Below are positions 1 to 8,763 of a stretch of DNA of 64,000 bases, piece by piece. Each line of letters starts with the position of its first letter. Position 1 is the first letter of the stretch. A model generated the notes under the pieces. That model was not told the origin of the DNA, did not search any database, and was given only the letters and a program-made list of their open reading frames with translations. The position numbers were made by a program, and so were the translations under genes. Source of the stretch: Methylobacterium planeticum (lineage in GTDB: Bacteria > Pseudomonadota > Alphaproteobacteria > Rhizobiales > Beijerinckiaceae); NCBI RefSeq assembly GCF_008806345.1, contig NZ_VZZJ01000016.1, positions 1-64,000 of the forward strand, given 5' to 3'.

Positions 1-57
1 GACACCGAGTTCGCCGTCGTCCGCGCCGGCCTGAACTACAAGTTCGGCTCCTACTAG
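1..57 (+). CDS. C-terminus of an outer-membrane beta-barrel protein (partial)
   Basis: Only the last 18 codons and the TAG stop are inside the window; the reading frame enters from the left edge. The visible tail, ending AGLNYKFGSY, is an alternating hydrophobic/polar beta-strand that finishes on an aromatic residue, as in the last strand of outer-membrane barrels recognised by the BAM complex. It resembles the ends of Omp25/Omp31-type proteins of Rhizobiales, but the family cannot be fixed from 18 residues. A strong terminator follows about 60 bp downstream. Confidence 0.6.
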   Translation, partial: DTEFAVVRAGLNYKFGSY

Positions 58-117
58 GCCGAACCGCAAGGGTCCCCGCGCGATCGTGCCCGATCCCGCG
101 TGAGCGCGTGAGGGAGA

Positions 118-143
118 AGCCCGGCCGAAAGGCCGGGCTTTTT
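118..143 (+). terminator. rho-independent terminator after the outer-membrane protein gene
   Basis: A perfect 9-bp stem AGCCCGGCC / GGCCGGGCT closes a GAAA tetraloop and is followed by TTTTT. It is correctly oriented to end the rightward partial gene at the window's left edge. Confidence 0.9.
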
Positions 144-200
144 CATGCCTGCGCTCCCATCGGGGATGCGATCGGAGCAGGATGCGCTGAAACGCAAGAC

Positions 201-222
201 AGCCCGGCCTGGCGGCCGGGCT
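201..222 (-). terminator. hairpin downstream of parE
   Basis: The same 9-bp stem (AGCCCGGCC / GGCCGGGCT) as the neighbouring terminator occurs again here around a 4-nt loop, 28 bp beyond the parE stop. On the minus strand only a broken T tract follows, so it is a weaker terminator candidate. Confidence 0.55.
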
Positions 223-249
223 GCGGGTCGTCGGCTCCGTGCGCCGTGC

Positions 250-2376
250 TCAGATGTCGAGGTCGCTGCCCTCGGCGAAGGCCGCCCGCTCGGAGATGAA
301 GGCGAAGCGGGCCTCGGGCTTGTTGCCCATCAGGCGGTCGACCGTGTCGCCCGTGGATTCCCGCGCCTCGTCGAGGACCGCGACGCGCAGCAGCGTGCGC
401 TTCTTCGGGTCCATCGTGGTCTCCTTGAGCTGCGCCGGCATCATCTCGCCGAGGCCCTTGAAGCGGCCGATCTCAACCTTGCCGTTCTTGAAGACGGTCT
501 TGATCAACTGATCCTTGTGGACGTCGTCGCGCGCATAGGCCGTCTTGGTGCCCTGCTGCAGGCGATAGAGCGGCGGGATCGCGAGGTAGAGGTGCCCCTT
601 GTCGATCAGCTTGGGCATCTGCCGGTAGAAGAAGGTGATCAGGAGCGAGGCGATGTGGGCGCCGTCGACGTCCGCGTCGGTCATGATGATGACCTTGTCG
701 TAGCGCAGGTCCTCACCCCGGTAATGGCCGCCGGTGCCGCAGCCGAGCGCCTGGGTCAGGTCGCCGATGAGCTGGTTGGCGCCGAGCTTGTCGCGGCTTG
801 CCGAGGCCACGTTCAGGATCTTGCCGCGCAGCGGCAGGATCGCCTGGGTCGCCCGGTCGCGCGCCTGCTTGGCGGAGCCGCCGGCCGAGTCGCCCTCCAC
901 GATGAAGATCTCGGAGCCCGCCATGCCGGCGGTCGAGCAATCGGCGAGCTTGCCCGGCAGCCGCAGCTTGCGGGTCGCGGTCTTGCGGGCGACCTCCTTC
1001 TCCTGGCGGCGGCGCAGACGCTCCTCGGCCCGGTCGATCACCCAGTCGAGGAGCTTGTTGGCCTGGGCCGGCGAGGCGGCGAGCCAGTGGTCGAAGGCGT
1101 CGCGGATCGCCGTCTCGACGATGCGCGCGGCCTCGACCGTGGCGAGCTTGTCCTTGGTCTGGCCCTGGAACTCGGGCTCGCGGATGAAGACCGACAGCAT
1201 CGAGGCGCAGGTCGCCATCACGTCGTCCGTGGTGACGGCGGTCATGCGCTTGGCCTGGTTCACCCGCTCGGCATGCTCGCGCAAGGCCCTCAGCAGCGCG
1301 ACCCGCAAACCCGATTCGTGGGTGCCGCCCTCGGGCGTCGGGATCGTGTTGCAGTAGGATGAGGAGACGCCGTCGTCCTGGACCATCCAGGCGACGGCCC
1401 ATTCGAGGGAGCCGTGACTGCCGGGCTTGGTGATCTTGCCCGAGAAGATCGCGTCGGTGACGAGCTCCTTGCCCTCGATGTCGCGGGCGAGATAGTCGCG
1501 CAGGCCCCCGGGGAAGCGGTGAACCGCCTCCGGCGGAACGTCCGGCAGGCTCTCGAGCAGGGCGGGGGCGCAGCGCCAGCGGATCTCGACGCCGCCGAAC
1601 AGGTAGGCCTTGGAGCGGGCCATCTTGAACAGGCGGCGCGGATCGAACTTCAGCGATCCGAAGATCTCGGCATCGGGGTGGAACCGCACCCGGGTGCCGC
1701 GCCGGTTCTGCACGCGGCCGACCGTCTCCAGGCCGCCCTGCGCGTGGCCGCGGGAGAAGGTCTGGCGGTAGAGCGTCTGGTTGCGGGCGACCTCGACCTC
1801 GAGGAGGTCCGAGAGGGCGTTCACCACCGAGATGCCGACGCCGTGCAGGCCGCCCGAGGTCTCGTAGACCTTCGAGTCGAACTTCCCGCCCGCGTGCAGG
1901 GTGGTCATGATCACTTCGAGCGCCGACTTGCCGGGGAATTTCGGGTGCGGGTCGACCGGGATGCCGCGGCCGTTGTCGGTCACCACGAGGGTGCCGCTCT
2001 CCTCCAGCTCCACTTCGATGAAGCTCGCATGGCCCGCGACCGCCTCATCCATGGAATTGTCGATCACCTCGGAGAAGAGGTGGTGCAGCGCCCGCTCGTC
2101 GGTGCCGCCGATATACATGCCGGGCCGGCGCCGGACCGGCTCCAGCCCCTCCAGCACCTCGATGGCCGAGGCGTCGTAGCCGGCTTCCGCGCTCTCGGGG
2201 GCGGGCAGGGGCACGGAGGGCGTCGGGCTGAGCTTGCGCCGCCGCTCGCTCTCCCGTGCCGTGGGCAGGGGCGAGGCGGCCGCCGGCTTGGCGCCCGGGC
2301 CGAAGAGGTCGCGTGCCGGATCGCTCACGCGCGCGCCCCGTGCGGGTGGATTTCGTCTCGCAGCATTCGCCTTCAT
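250..2376 (-). CDS. parE: DNA topoisomerase IV subunit B
   Basis: ATPase subunit of topoisomerase IV, which decatenates daughter chromosomes together with ParC. The 708-residue product has a 65-residue low-complexity basic/Ala/Pro N-terminus, then a GHKL ATPase domain (SEVIDNSMDEAVAG near 102-115, TDNGRGIP near 133-140, GGLHGVGISVVNALS near 175), a transducer domain, and a TOPRIM domain with EGDSAGG at about 494-500 and DADVDG further on. Its length fits ParE rather than the longer alphaproteobacterial GyrB (about 800). The ATG at 2376 was chosen; an in-frame extension of 54 codons upstream has no homology-like content. No parC lies in the window. Confidence 0.93.
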   Translation of the reverse strand: MKANAARRNPPARGARVSDPARDLFGPGAKPAAASPLPTARESERRRKLSPTPSVPLPAPESAEAGYDASAIEVLEGLEPVRRRPGMYIGGTDERALHHLFSEVIDNSMDEAVAGHASFIEVELEESGTLVVTDNGRGIPVDPHPKFPGKSALEVIMTTLHAGGKFDSKVYETSGGLHGVGISVVNALSDLLEVEVARNQTLYRQTFSRGHAQGGLETVGRVQNRRGTRVRFHPDAEIFGSLKFDPRRLFKMARSKAYLFGGVEIRWRCAPALLESLPDVPPEAVHRFPGGLRDYLARDIEGKELVTDAIFSGKITKPGSHGSLEWAVAWMVQDDGVSSSYCNTIPTPEGGTHESGLRVALLRALREHAERVNQAKRMTAVTTDDVMATCASMLSVFIREPEFQGQTKDKLATVEAARIVETAIRDAFDHWLAASPAQANKLLDWVIDRAEERLRRRQEKEVARKTATRKLRLPGKLADCSTAGMAGSEIFIVEGDSAGGSAKQARDRATQAILPLRGKILNVASASRDKLGANQLIGDLTQALGCGTGGHYRGEDLRYDKVIIMTDADVDGAHIASLLITFFYRQMPKLIDKGHLYLAIPPLYRLQQGTKTAYARDDVHKDQLIKTVFKNGKVEIGRFKGLGEMMPAQLKETTMDPKKRTLLRVAVLDEARESTGDTVDRLMGNKPEARFAFISERAAFAEGSDLDI

Positions 2377-2655
2377 CCGCTCGTTGTACCGGAACAAACC
2401 GGAAACATTCAAGGGCTGCACCGACACGCGCGTGCGGTGGACCATCGCATGCGCGCAGCGACCGGGCCAGCCAAGCCGTGGGCTCGCGGCGCAGGCGGCG
2501 CGCAATCCTCGACGATCGTCATCAAAGTGATGCGACAAGGGTGGTTAAGATCGCCTCACGGTTGGGGATGCGCCTGGAACTCGGCGCGCCGTCATGCATT
2601 ATGACGCCGAAGCTTTGCCGTAAGCGCCTCGTTCGCACGAGGCTGAGGGAGCCGA

Positions 2656-2850
2656 ATGCCGATGAGCACTGCCGCAGCCCAAGCGCGCCATCTCACCCTC
2701 GCCCGCCTCGAGCGCGCCGCCGGCGAGGCCTTCGGCTGCCGGGACGACGCACCGCGCGTCGCGGACCGGGCGAGCTTCATGACCCCGACGACGATCGCGC
2801 TGGCAACCTTCGCGACCGCCGTGGCGGCGACGATCACCTACCTGGTCTGA
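2656..2850 (+). CDS. small single-span membrane protein, unknown
   Basis: A 64-codon reading frame preceded by GAGGGAG about 5 nt before the ATG (a second ATG lies two codons later). The last 20 residues form one uninterrupted hydrophobic segment ending at the stop, so the product would be a C-tail-anchored peptide with about 44 cytoplasmic residues. No family was recognised. It lies divergent from parE and convergent with topA. Overlapping antisense frames exist because of the high GC, so coding status rests on the ribosome site and the hydrophobic tail. Confidence 0.45.
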   Translation: MPMSTAAAQARHLTLARLERAAGEAFGCRDDAPRVADRASFMTPTTIALATFATAVAATITYLV

Positions 2851-2981
2851 GCGGACCCGGCACCGCAAAGCCCAACCCTGGGATCCGGCCCATCGTCTTC
2901 GAGGGTCAGCCCCGGAACGATCGTGCAGGTCAGCGGCCGGCATCCCCGATCGGGCGCGCCGGCCGAGCGATCGGGAATTTC

Positions 2982-5717
2982 TCAGCCCGCCGCCTTCTTC
3001 GCCGCCGCGCGCTTCGGCGCAGCCTTGGCGGCGACCGTCGTGCCCGGCTTGGCCGCCGCGCGCTTCTTCGGTGCCGCCGCGTCGCCCGCCTCGCCGGCCG
3101 GCGCCGGGGCCTTCGCTCCCCGGGCGGGTGCCTTTCGGCCGCGGGCCGAGGCCTTCCCCGACGCCTTGCCCCCGCCCGCCGCGCGCTTGGCGTTCACGAG
3201 GCCGATCGCCTCCACGAGGGTCAGGGCCTCCGCGCTCATCGTCTTCGGCAGGGTCGCGTTGACGTCGCCATCCGTGACGTAGGGACCGTACTTGCCGGCC
3301 TTCACCACGAGTTCGCGGCCCGAGGCCTCGTCCTTGCCGAGGGCGCGTCCCGGATCGGCGGCCGGGCGCCCGCGCCCGCCGCCCTGCTCCTTGGCGACGA
3401 TGAGGTCGATCGCCCGGTTGCCGCCGATCTCGAGGACGTCGTCGTCCTTGCCGAGATTCGCGTAGGTCTTGCCGTGCTGCACGTAGGGACCGAAGCGGCC
3501 GAGATTGGCCAGGATCGCCTCGCCGGTCTCCGGATGGCGCGCGACCTCGCGGGGCAGGGCGAGGAGCCGCAAGGCCTTCTCGAGGTCCACCGCCGCGGGA
3601 CCGAGTCCCTTGGGCAGCGAGGAGCGCTTCGGCTTCTCCCCACCCTTCTCGGTCGAGGCCTCGCCGAGCTGCACGAAGGGCCCGAAGCGCCCGTCGCGCA
3701 GGGTCACGGGCATGCCCGTCACCGGATCGTTGCCCAGAACCCGCGTGCCGGGCTGTCCGCCCTCCGCAGAGCCCCCCTCGCCGTCGCCGTCGATGCCCGT
3801 GGCGGCGAGCTGGCGGGTGTACTTGCATTCCGGGTAGTTCGAGCAGCCCACGAAGGCGCCGAACTTGCCGAGCTTCAGCGAGAGCGAGCCCGAGCTGCAA
3901 TTCGGGCAGGCGCGCGGGTTCGAGCCGTCCGCCTTCTCGGGGAAGATGTGCGCGCCGAGAAGGTCGTTGAGGGCGTCGAGCACCTCGGCGACGCGCAATT
4001 CCTTGGTGCCCCCGACCGCGGCCGAGAAATCGCGCCAGAAATCGCGCAGGACCTCGCGCCAATCGATCTCGGCATTCGAGACCCGGTCGAGCTGGCCCTC
4101 GAGGCCGGCGGTGAAATCGTACTCGACGTAGCGCTTGAAGAAGCTCTCGAGGAAGCCCGTGACGAGGCGGCCCTTGTCCTCGGGCACGAGGCGCTTCTTG
4201 TCGATGCGCACGTATTCGCGGTCGCGCAGGGTCTGGAGGATCGCCGCGTAGGTCGAGGGGCGGCCGATGCCGAGCTCCTCCATGCGCTTCACCAGGCTCG
4301 CCTCGGAGTAGCGCGGCGGCGGCTCGGTGAAGTGCTGGGTCGCGGCGATGCGCTCGCGGCGCAGGGCGTCGCCCGCCCTCATGGGCGGCAGGCGCCTGCC
4401 CTCCTCGTCCTCCTCGTCGTCCTTGCCCTCCTGGTAGAGGGTGAGGAAGCCGTCGAACTTCACGACCTGGCCGGTCGCCCGCAGGTCGATCCGGCGCGGG
4501 CCCACCTGGGCCGAGACGTCGACCGTGGTGCGCTCAAGCTCGGCCGATTCCATCTGACTCGCGACGGTGCGGGTCCAGATCAGCTCGTAGAGCTTGGCCT
4601 GCTCGGGATCGAGGTAGCGGGCGATCTGCTTGGGCAGCCGGCTCATCTCGGTCGGGCGGACGGCCTCGTGGGCCTCCTGGGCGTTCTTGGCCTTGACGCT
4701 GTACTTGCGCGGCACCTCCGGCACGTAGCGGTCGCCGAACTCCTTGCCGACCACCTGGCGCGCGTCGGCGATCGCCTCGGGCGCCATGTCGACGCCGTCG
4801 GTCCGCATATAGGTGATGATGCCGACGGTCTCGCCGCCGATATCGACGCCCTCGTAGAGCTTCTGCGCCACCCGCATGGTCTGGGCCGGCGCCATCCCGA
4901 GCTTGCGGGAGGCTTCCTGCTGCAGGGTCGAGGTGGTGAAGGGCGGCTGGGGATGGCGCTTGGCGGGCTTCGCCTCGACCGACGCCACCTGGAAGGTCGC
5001 GAGTTCGAGGTCGCGCTTGAAGGCGGCCGCCTCCTCGCCATTGCCGACGTCGAGGCGCTGGATGCGCTTGCCGTCGGCGCCGACGAGCCGGGCCTCGAAC
5101 ACGCCGCCATCCTCGGTCGCCAGGGTCGCGACGAGGGACCAGTACTCGCGCGGCCTGAACGTCTCGATCTCGTACTCGCGCTCGCAGACGAGGCGGAGCG
5201 CCACCGACTGCACCCGGCCGGCCGAGCGGGCGCCCGGGAGCTTGCGCCACAGGACCGGCGAGAGGTTGAAGCCGACGAGGTAGTCGAGCGCCCGCCGGGC
5301 CAGGTAGGCGTCGACCAGGGCCTGGTCGATCTGCCGGGGCTGGCGCATGGCGGTCTCGACCGACGCCTTGGTGATGGCGTTGAAGGTCACGCGCTCGATC
5401 GGGATGCCCTTGAGGGCCTTCCGGGCGGCGAGCGCCTCGACGACGTGCCAGGAGATGGCCTCGCCCTCGCGATCCGGGTCGGTCGCGAGGATGAGCTTCT
5501 CGGCGCCCTTGACCGCCCTGGCGATCTCGGAGACGCGCTTCGAGCCACGATCCTCCAGCTCCCAGATCATGTGGAAGTCGGCGTCCGGATCGACGGAGCC
5601 GTCCTTGGCCGGGAGGTCGCGGATATGCCCGAAGGAGGCGATGACCTCGTAATCGCTGCCGAGATACTTGTTGATCGTCTTGGCTTTGGCCGGCGACTCG
5701 ACGACGACGACTTTCAT
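2982..5717 (-). CDS. topA: DNA topoisomerase I
   Basis: Type IA topoisomerase that relaxes negative supercoils. The product has 911 residues. A TOPRIM domain opens the protein (VVVESPAKAKTINKYLG at 3-19, DPDREGEAISWH near 80-92), and the catalytic tyrosine is Tyr303 in GIITYMRTDGVD. One C4 zinc ribbon (CPNCSSG...GCSNYPEC) is followed by three zinc-ribbon-like repeats without cysteines (for example GRFGPYVQHGKTYANLG and GKYGPYVTDGDVNATL). The tail of about 60 residues is Lys/Ala/Pro-rich and probably binds DNA. In many alphaproteobacteria topA adjoins dprA; here they are 5 kb apart. Confidence 0.96.
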   Translation of the reverse strand: MKVVVVESPAKAKTINKYLGSDYEVIASFGHIRDLPAKDGSVDPDADFHMIWELEDRGSKRVSEIARAVKGAEKLILATDPDREGEAISWHVVEALAARKALKGIPIERVTFNAITKASVETAMRQPRQIDQALVDAYLARRALDYLVGFNLSPVLWRKLPGARSAGRVQSVALRLVCEREYEIETFRPREYWSLVATLATEDGGVFEARLVGADGKRIQRLDVGNGEEAAAFKRDLELATFQVASVEAKPAKRHPQPPFTTSTLQQEASRKLGMAPAQTMRVAQKLYEGVDIGGETVGIITYMRTDGVDMAPEAIADARQVVGKEFGDRYVPEVPRKYSVKAKNAQEAHEAVRPTEMSRLPKQIARYLDPEQAKLYELIWTRTVASQMESAELERTTVDVSAQVGPRRIDLRATGQVVKFDGFLTLYQEGKDDEEDEEGRRLPPMRAGDALRRERIAATQHFTEPPPRYSEASLVKRMEELGIGRPSTYAAILQTLRDREYVRIDKKRLVPEDKGRLVTGFLESFFKRYVEYDFTAGLEGQLDRVSNAEIDWREVLRDFWRDFSAAVGGTKELRVAEVLDALNDLLGAHIFPEKADGSNPRACPNCSSGSLSLKLGKFGAFVGCSNYPECKYTRQLAATGIDGDGEGGSAEGGQPGTRVLGNDPVTGMPVTLRDGRFGPFVQLGEASTEKGGEKPKRSSLPKGLGPAAVDLEKALRLLALPREVARHPETGEAILANLGRFGPYVQHGKTYANLGKDDDVLEIGGNRAIDLIVAKEQGGGRGRPAADPGRALGKDEASGRELVVKAGKYGPYVTDGDVNATLPKTMSAEALTLVEAIGLVNAKRAAGGGKASGKASARGRKAPARGAKAPAPAGEAGDAAAPKKRAAAKPGTTVAAKAAPKRAAAKKAAG

Positions 5718-5909
5718 GAACGGTATAGCCTCTCGCCGGAGTCCACCGTAACCACGGTCATATGCAATTTTCGCGGATGCGGGCCGCCCCCCGGGAGGAG
5801 GGGCCTTGCGCCGGGAGAAGTGGTGGAAGGCTGGCGGGATGTCAAATCGTCGGCGCCGGGGACGCTCCCGAGGGCTGCGTCGCCGGAATGGATCGGGGCG
5901 CCGGAAGGG

Positions 5910-6737
5910 TCAGATTCCGGCGTACCACTCGTAGCCGCGATCCTCCCAGTAGCCGCCCTGTCCGTCGCCGATCCCCGCCAGCGAATCCACCACCGCGATG
6001 CGCATCACGTACTTCGCCTGCTTGTAGCCGAGCTGGCGCTCCAGCCGCAGCCGCAGGGGCGCGCCGTGCTCCACCGGCAGGGTCTTGCCGTTCATCGCGT
6101 AGGCGAGGATCGTCTGCGGGTGGTAGGCGTCCGTGAGGTCGATGCTCTCGTAGTAGCGGATGGGCGTCCCGCCGGCCTCGTCGTCGCCGGCTTCGGACGT
6201 GCCGCCCTCGAGGCCGCCGCCGGCCAGCTCCATCGTGTCGGCGCAGTGGAACACGATGTAGCGGGCCTCGGGCTTGAGGCCGGCGCGCTGCAGCAATTCG
6301 GCGAGGGGCACGCCCGTCCACTTGCCGATCGAGCTCCAGCCCTCGACGCAATCGTGACGCGTGATCTGGGTCCGGGCCGGCAGCGCCCGAAGCTGCTCAA
6401 GGCTGAAGCTCAGCGGGCGCTCGACGAGGCCGCCGAGCTCGAGGCGGAAGCTCCCGAAACCCTCGGCCACGAGCGCCTTGTAGTCCCTGTCCGTCGGGTC
6501 GATGGTGCCGTTCGGCTTGAAGTAGGCCGAGATCGCGGATTCCGGGAACTCGCGGGCCAGCGAGGCCGGGGTCAGCAGCAGGCGCTGGACGAAGAGGTTG
6601 GCATCCTCGCCGAGCTTGAGCGCGCGCCGCCCGAAGGCGGTGCCGGCGAGGCGGTCGCAGCCGCCGAGGGCGGCGGCGGCGACGAGGCCGGCCGCGGCCG
6701 TGAGGAAGCGGCGGCGATGGGGGACGATCGGCTTCAC
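5910..6737 (-). CDS. exported sulfite-oxidase-fold molybdopterin oxidoreductase
   Basis: Periplasmic molybdopterin enzyme of the sulfite oxidase/MsrP superfamily. The N-terminus has a twin-arginine type signal (RRRFLTAAAGL) running straight into a lipobox-like LGGC (Cys27), so it may be Tat-exported and lipid-anchored. Cys130 in RHDCVEGWS is at the position of the Mo-ligating cysteine of the fold. The GTG start overlaps the stop of the upstream cytochrome b561 gene by 4 nt (GTGA), so the two are translationally coupled and the cytochrome is the likely electron partner. The substrate cannot be told; this pairing differs from msrPQ, whose partner is a YedZ-type protein. Confidence 0.85.
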   Translation of the reverse strand: MKPIVPHRRRFLTAAAGLVAAAALGGCDRLAGTAFGRRALKLGEDANLFVQRLLLTPASLAREFPESAISAYFKPNGTIDPTDRDYKALVAEGFGSFRLELGGLVERPLSFSLEQLRALPARTQITRHDCVEGWSSIGKWTGVPLAELLQRAGLKPEARYIVFHCADTMELAGGGLEGGTSEAGDDEAGGTPIRYYESIDLTDAYHPQTILAYAMNGKTLPVEHGAPLRLRLERQLGYKQAKYVMRIAVVDSLAGIGDGQGGYWEDRGYEWYAGI

Positions 6738-7615
6738 CGGGTCTCTCCCGTCCGCGCTCCGGCACCGGGCGGCGCGATGGCGAACCAGCCCGTGATCATG
6801 CCGCGCATGTTGTTCCAGACCCCCGAGACCAGGACCAGCACGACGTGCACGATCACGAACAGGACGAGGAGGTTCGCGACGATGAAGTGCACGCTGCGGG
6901 CCGATTGGCGTCCCCCGAACAGGTCGGTGAGGACGGGCAGGGCCGCATCCATCCCGGGCGACATCGCGAGGCCCGCGAGGACCATCACCGGGAGGAGCAC
7001 CATCACGACGACGAGGTAGGTCAGCTTCTGCAGCACGTTGTAGCGCTTGGCCTCCTCGCCTTCCGGAAAGTGCAGGGTCAGGTGCTCGCGGATCGAGCCG
7101 CCGATGTCGCGGATCTGGTCGCGATCCGGGATCACGCGGCGGCGCAGCTGCCCACTGCCGAGGCCGTAGAGGAGGTAGACCAGGCCGTTGATCACGAAGG
7201 CCCAGGCGAACAGGAAGTGCCAGCGGCGCCCGGTGGCGAGATCCTGCCCGGCCGGGAGGGTGGACCAAGCCGGGAAGGCGCGCTCGGCCAGCGTCCCCTC
7301 GCTCGGCGAGAGGCCGAGCCAGCCCGTCGTGTCGAAGGTGCGCTCGCCGATCGTCACGATGCCGCGGGGCTCGCCCTTGGCGTCCTGGTCGCTGGTGATG
7401 GCGAGGGCCGGCGAATCGAAGGTCGAGGCGGCGCCCCAGTAGAGCGCCGGATGCGCGTTGAAGATCTGCAATCCGCTCATCAGCAGGATGGCGAGGCAGA
7501 CCACGTTGATCCAGTGCGCGAGGCGGATCACCAGGGGGTGCCGGAACATCCAGCGCCGCCCGGTCCGGTCTACCAGGTCGCCGTCCGCCAGGTCGGGAGC
7601 CGATGCGTGAGCCAA
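6734..7615 (-). CDS. cytochrome b561 family membrane subunit
   Basis: Integral membrane di-heme b-type cytochrome that would pass electrons between the quinone pool and the molybdoenzyme encoded just downstream. Four hydrophobic segments are visible (about 30-50, 135-155, 195-215, 240-265), with histidines in or near them (RLAHWIN, RRWHFLFAW, SVHFIVANL, IVHVVL) suited to heme ligation. The annotated start is TTG; the first ATG is 22 codons later at WMFRHPL, so the N-terminus is uncertain. Length is 293 residues. The 3' end overlaps the next gene by 4 nt. Confidence 0.85.
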   Translation of the reverse strand: MAHASAPDLADGDLVDRTGRRWMFRHPLVIRLAHWINVVCLAILLMSGLQIFNAHPALYWGAASTFDSPALAITSDQDAKGEPRGIVTIGERTFDTTGWLGLSPSEGTLAERAFPAWSTLPAGQDLATGRRWHFLFAWAFVINGLVYLLYGLGSGQLRRRVIPDRDQIRDIGGSIREHLTLHFPEGEEAKRYNVLQKLTYLVVVMVLLPVMVLAGLAMSPGMDAALPVLTDLFGGRQSARSVHFIVANLLVLFVIVHVVLVLVSGVWNNMRGMITGWFAIAPPGAGARTGETR

Positions 7616-7810
7616 GGATGTCGCCCGTTTCGTGAGGTCTGGAATCTGCCGTCAGGTCCAACCCGATTCGCCGGAAACGGGCCGCGGTTACGCCCTAACC
7701 TGTCGCGCGCGCCTCGGCCGGCCAGCCGCCGCCGTCTCACGAGTTTGTGGGATGCGGGCGTCGCGCAGCCTTGCGGCGGCCCCGCCCGCGACCTATAGCC
7801 CGGCCTCAGC

Positions 7811-8758
7811 ATGAGCGCGCCGAACCCTCCGAGCTTCCCGCATCGCCATCTGCTCGGCATCGAGGGCCTGTCGCGCCCCGACATCGAGGCGTTGCTCGAC
7901 CGTTCGGACGCCGCCGTCGACATTTCCCGGCAGGTCGAGAAGAAGCGCACCACCCTGCGCGGGCGCACCCAGATCAACCTGTTCTTCGAGCCCTCGACGC
8001 GGACGCAATCCTCCTTCGAGCTCGCGGGCAAGCGCCTCGGCGCCGACGTGATGAACATGTCGGTGGCCTCGTCCTCGGTGAAGAAGGGCGAGACCCTGAT
8101 CGACACCGCCGCGACGCTCAACGCCATGCGGCCCGACATCATCGTGGTGCGCCACCACGCGGCGGGCGCGGTGCATCTCCTCGCCCGCAAGGTCGATTGC
8201 GCCGTGGTCAACGCGGGCGACGGCGCCCACGAGCATCCGACCCAGGCGCTCCTCGACGCGCTGACGATCCGCCGCAACAAGGGCCGGATCGAGGGCCTCC
8301 AGGTCGCGATCTGCGGCGACGTCCTGCACTCGCGCGTCGCCCGCTCGAACATCATCCTGCTGCAGGCGCTCGGCGCCCGCGTCCGGGTGATCGGCCCCTC
8401 GACGCTGCTGCCGACCGGGATCGAGCGCTTCGGCGTCGAGGTCTTCACCGACATGCGGGCGGGCCTCGCGGGCTGCGACATCGTCATGATGCTGCGCCTG
8501 CAGCGCGAGCGCATGAACGGCTCCTTCGTGCCGTCCGTGAAGGAGTATTTCCGCTATTTCGGCCTCGACCGGGACAAGCTCGCGCTCGCCAAACCCGACG
8601 CCCTGGTGATGCATCCGGGCCCGATGAACCGGGGCGTCGAGATCGCCTCCGACATCGCCGACGGGACGCAGTCGCTGATCCGCGAGCAGGTCGAGATGGG
8701 CGTCGCCGTGCGCATGGCGGTGCTGGAGGCCCTGGCGACGCACCTGCCCAACGCGTGA
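7811..8758 (+). CDS. pyrB: aspartate carbamoyltransferase catalytic subunit
   Basis: Condenses carbamoyl phosphate with aspartate in pyrimidine synthesis. The 315-residue chain carries the carbamoyl-phosphate motif PSTRTQSSF at about 61-69, HPTQALLDAL near 137, and a C-terminal MHPGPMNRGVEI. It stands 5 bp before a dihydroorotase-like gene that lacks metal ligands, the arrangement in which that partner serves as a structural subunit of the ATCase dodecamer. No pyrI regulatory subunit is nearby. Confidence 0.96.
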   Translation: MSAPNPPSFPHRHLLGIEGLSRPDIEALLDRSDAAVDISRQVEKKRTTLRGRTQINLFFEPSTRTQSSFELAGKRLGADVMNMSVASSSVKKGETLIDTAATLNAMRPDIIVVRHHAAGAVHLLARKVDCAVVNAGDGAHEHPTQALLDALTIRRNKGRIEGLQVAICGDVLHSRVARSNIILLQALGARVRVIGPSTLLPTGIERFGVEVFTDMRAGLAGCDIVMMLRLQRERMNGSFVPSVKEYFRYFGLDRDKLALAKPDALVMHPGPMNRGVEIASDIADGTQSLIREQVEMGVAVRMAVLEALATHLPNA

Positions 8759-8763
8759 GAGCC

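Noticed and set aside
118..222. Transposon inverted repeats made by the two identical 9-bp stems
   Set aside because: Each is a complete hairpin at a gene end; no transposase or target duplication.
250..2376. Calling this gene gyrB
   Set aside because: Length (708) and the lack of the longer GyrB insert fit ParE better.
2256..7019. A 1587-codon open frame on the plus strand
   Set aside because: It lies opposite topA and two further well-supported genes; long antisense frames are common at this GC content, and the translation is repetitive Arg/Gly/Ala without domains.
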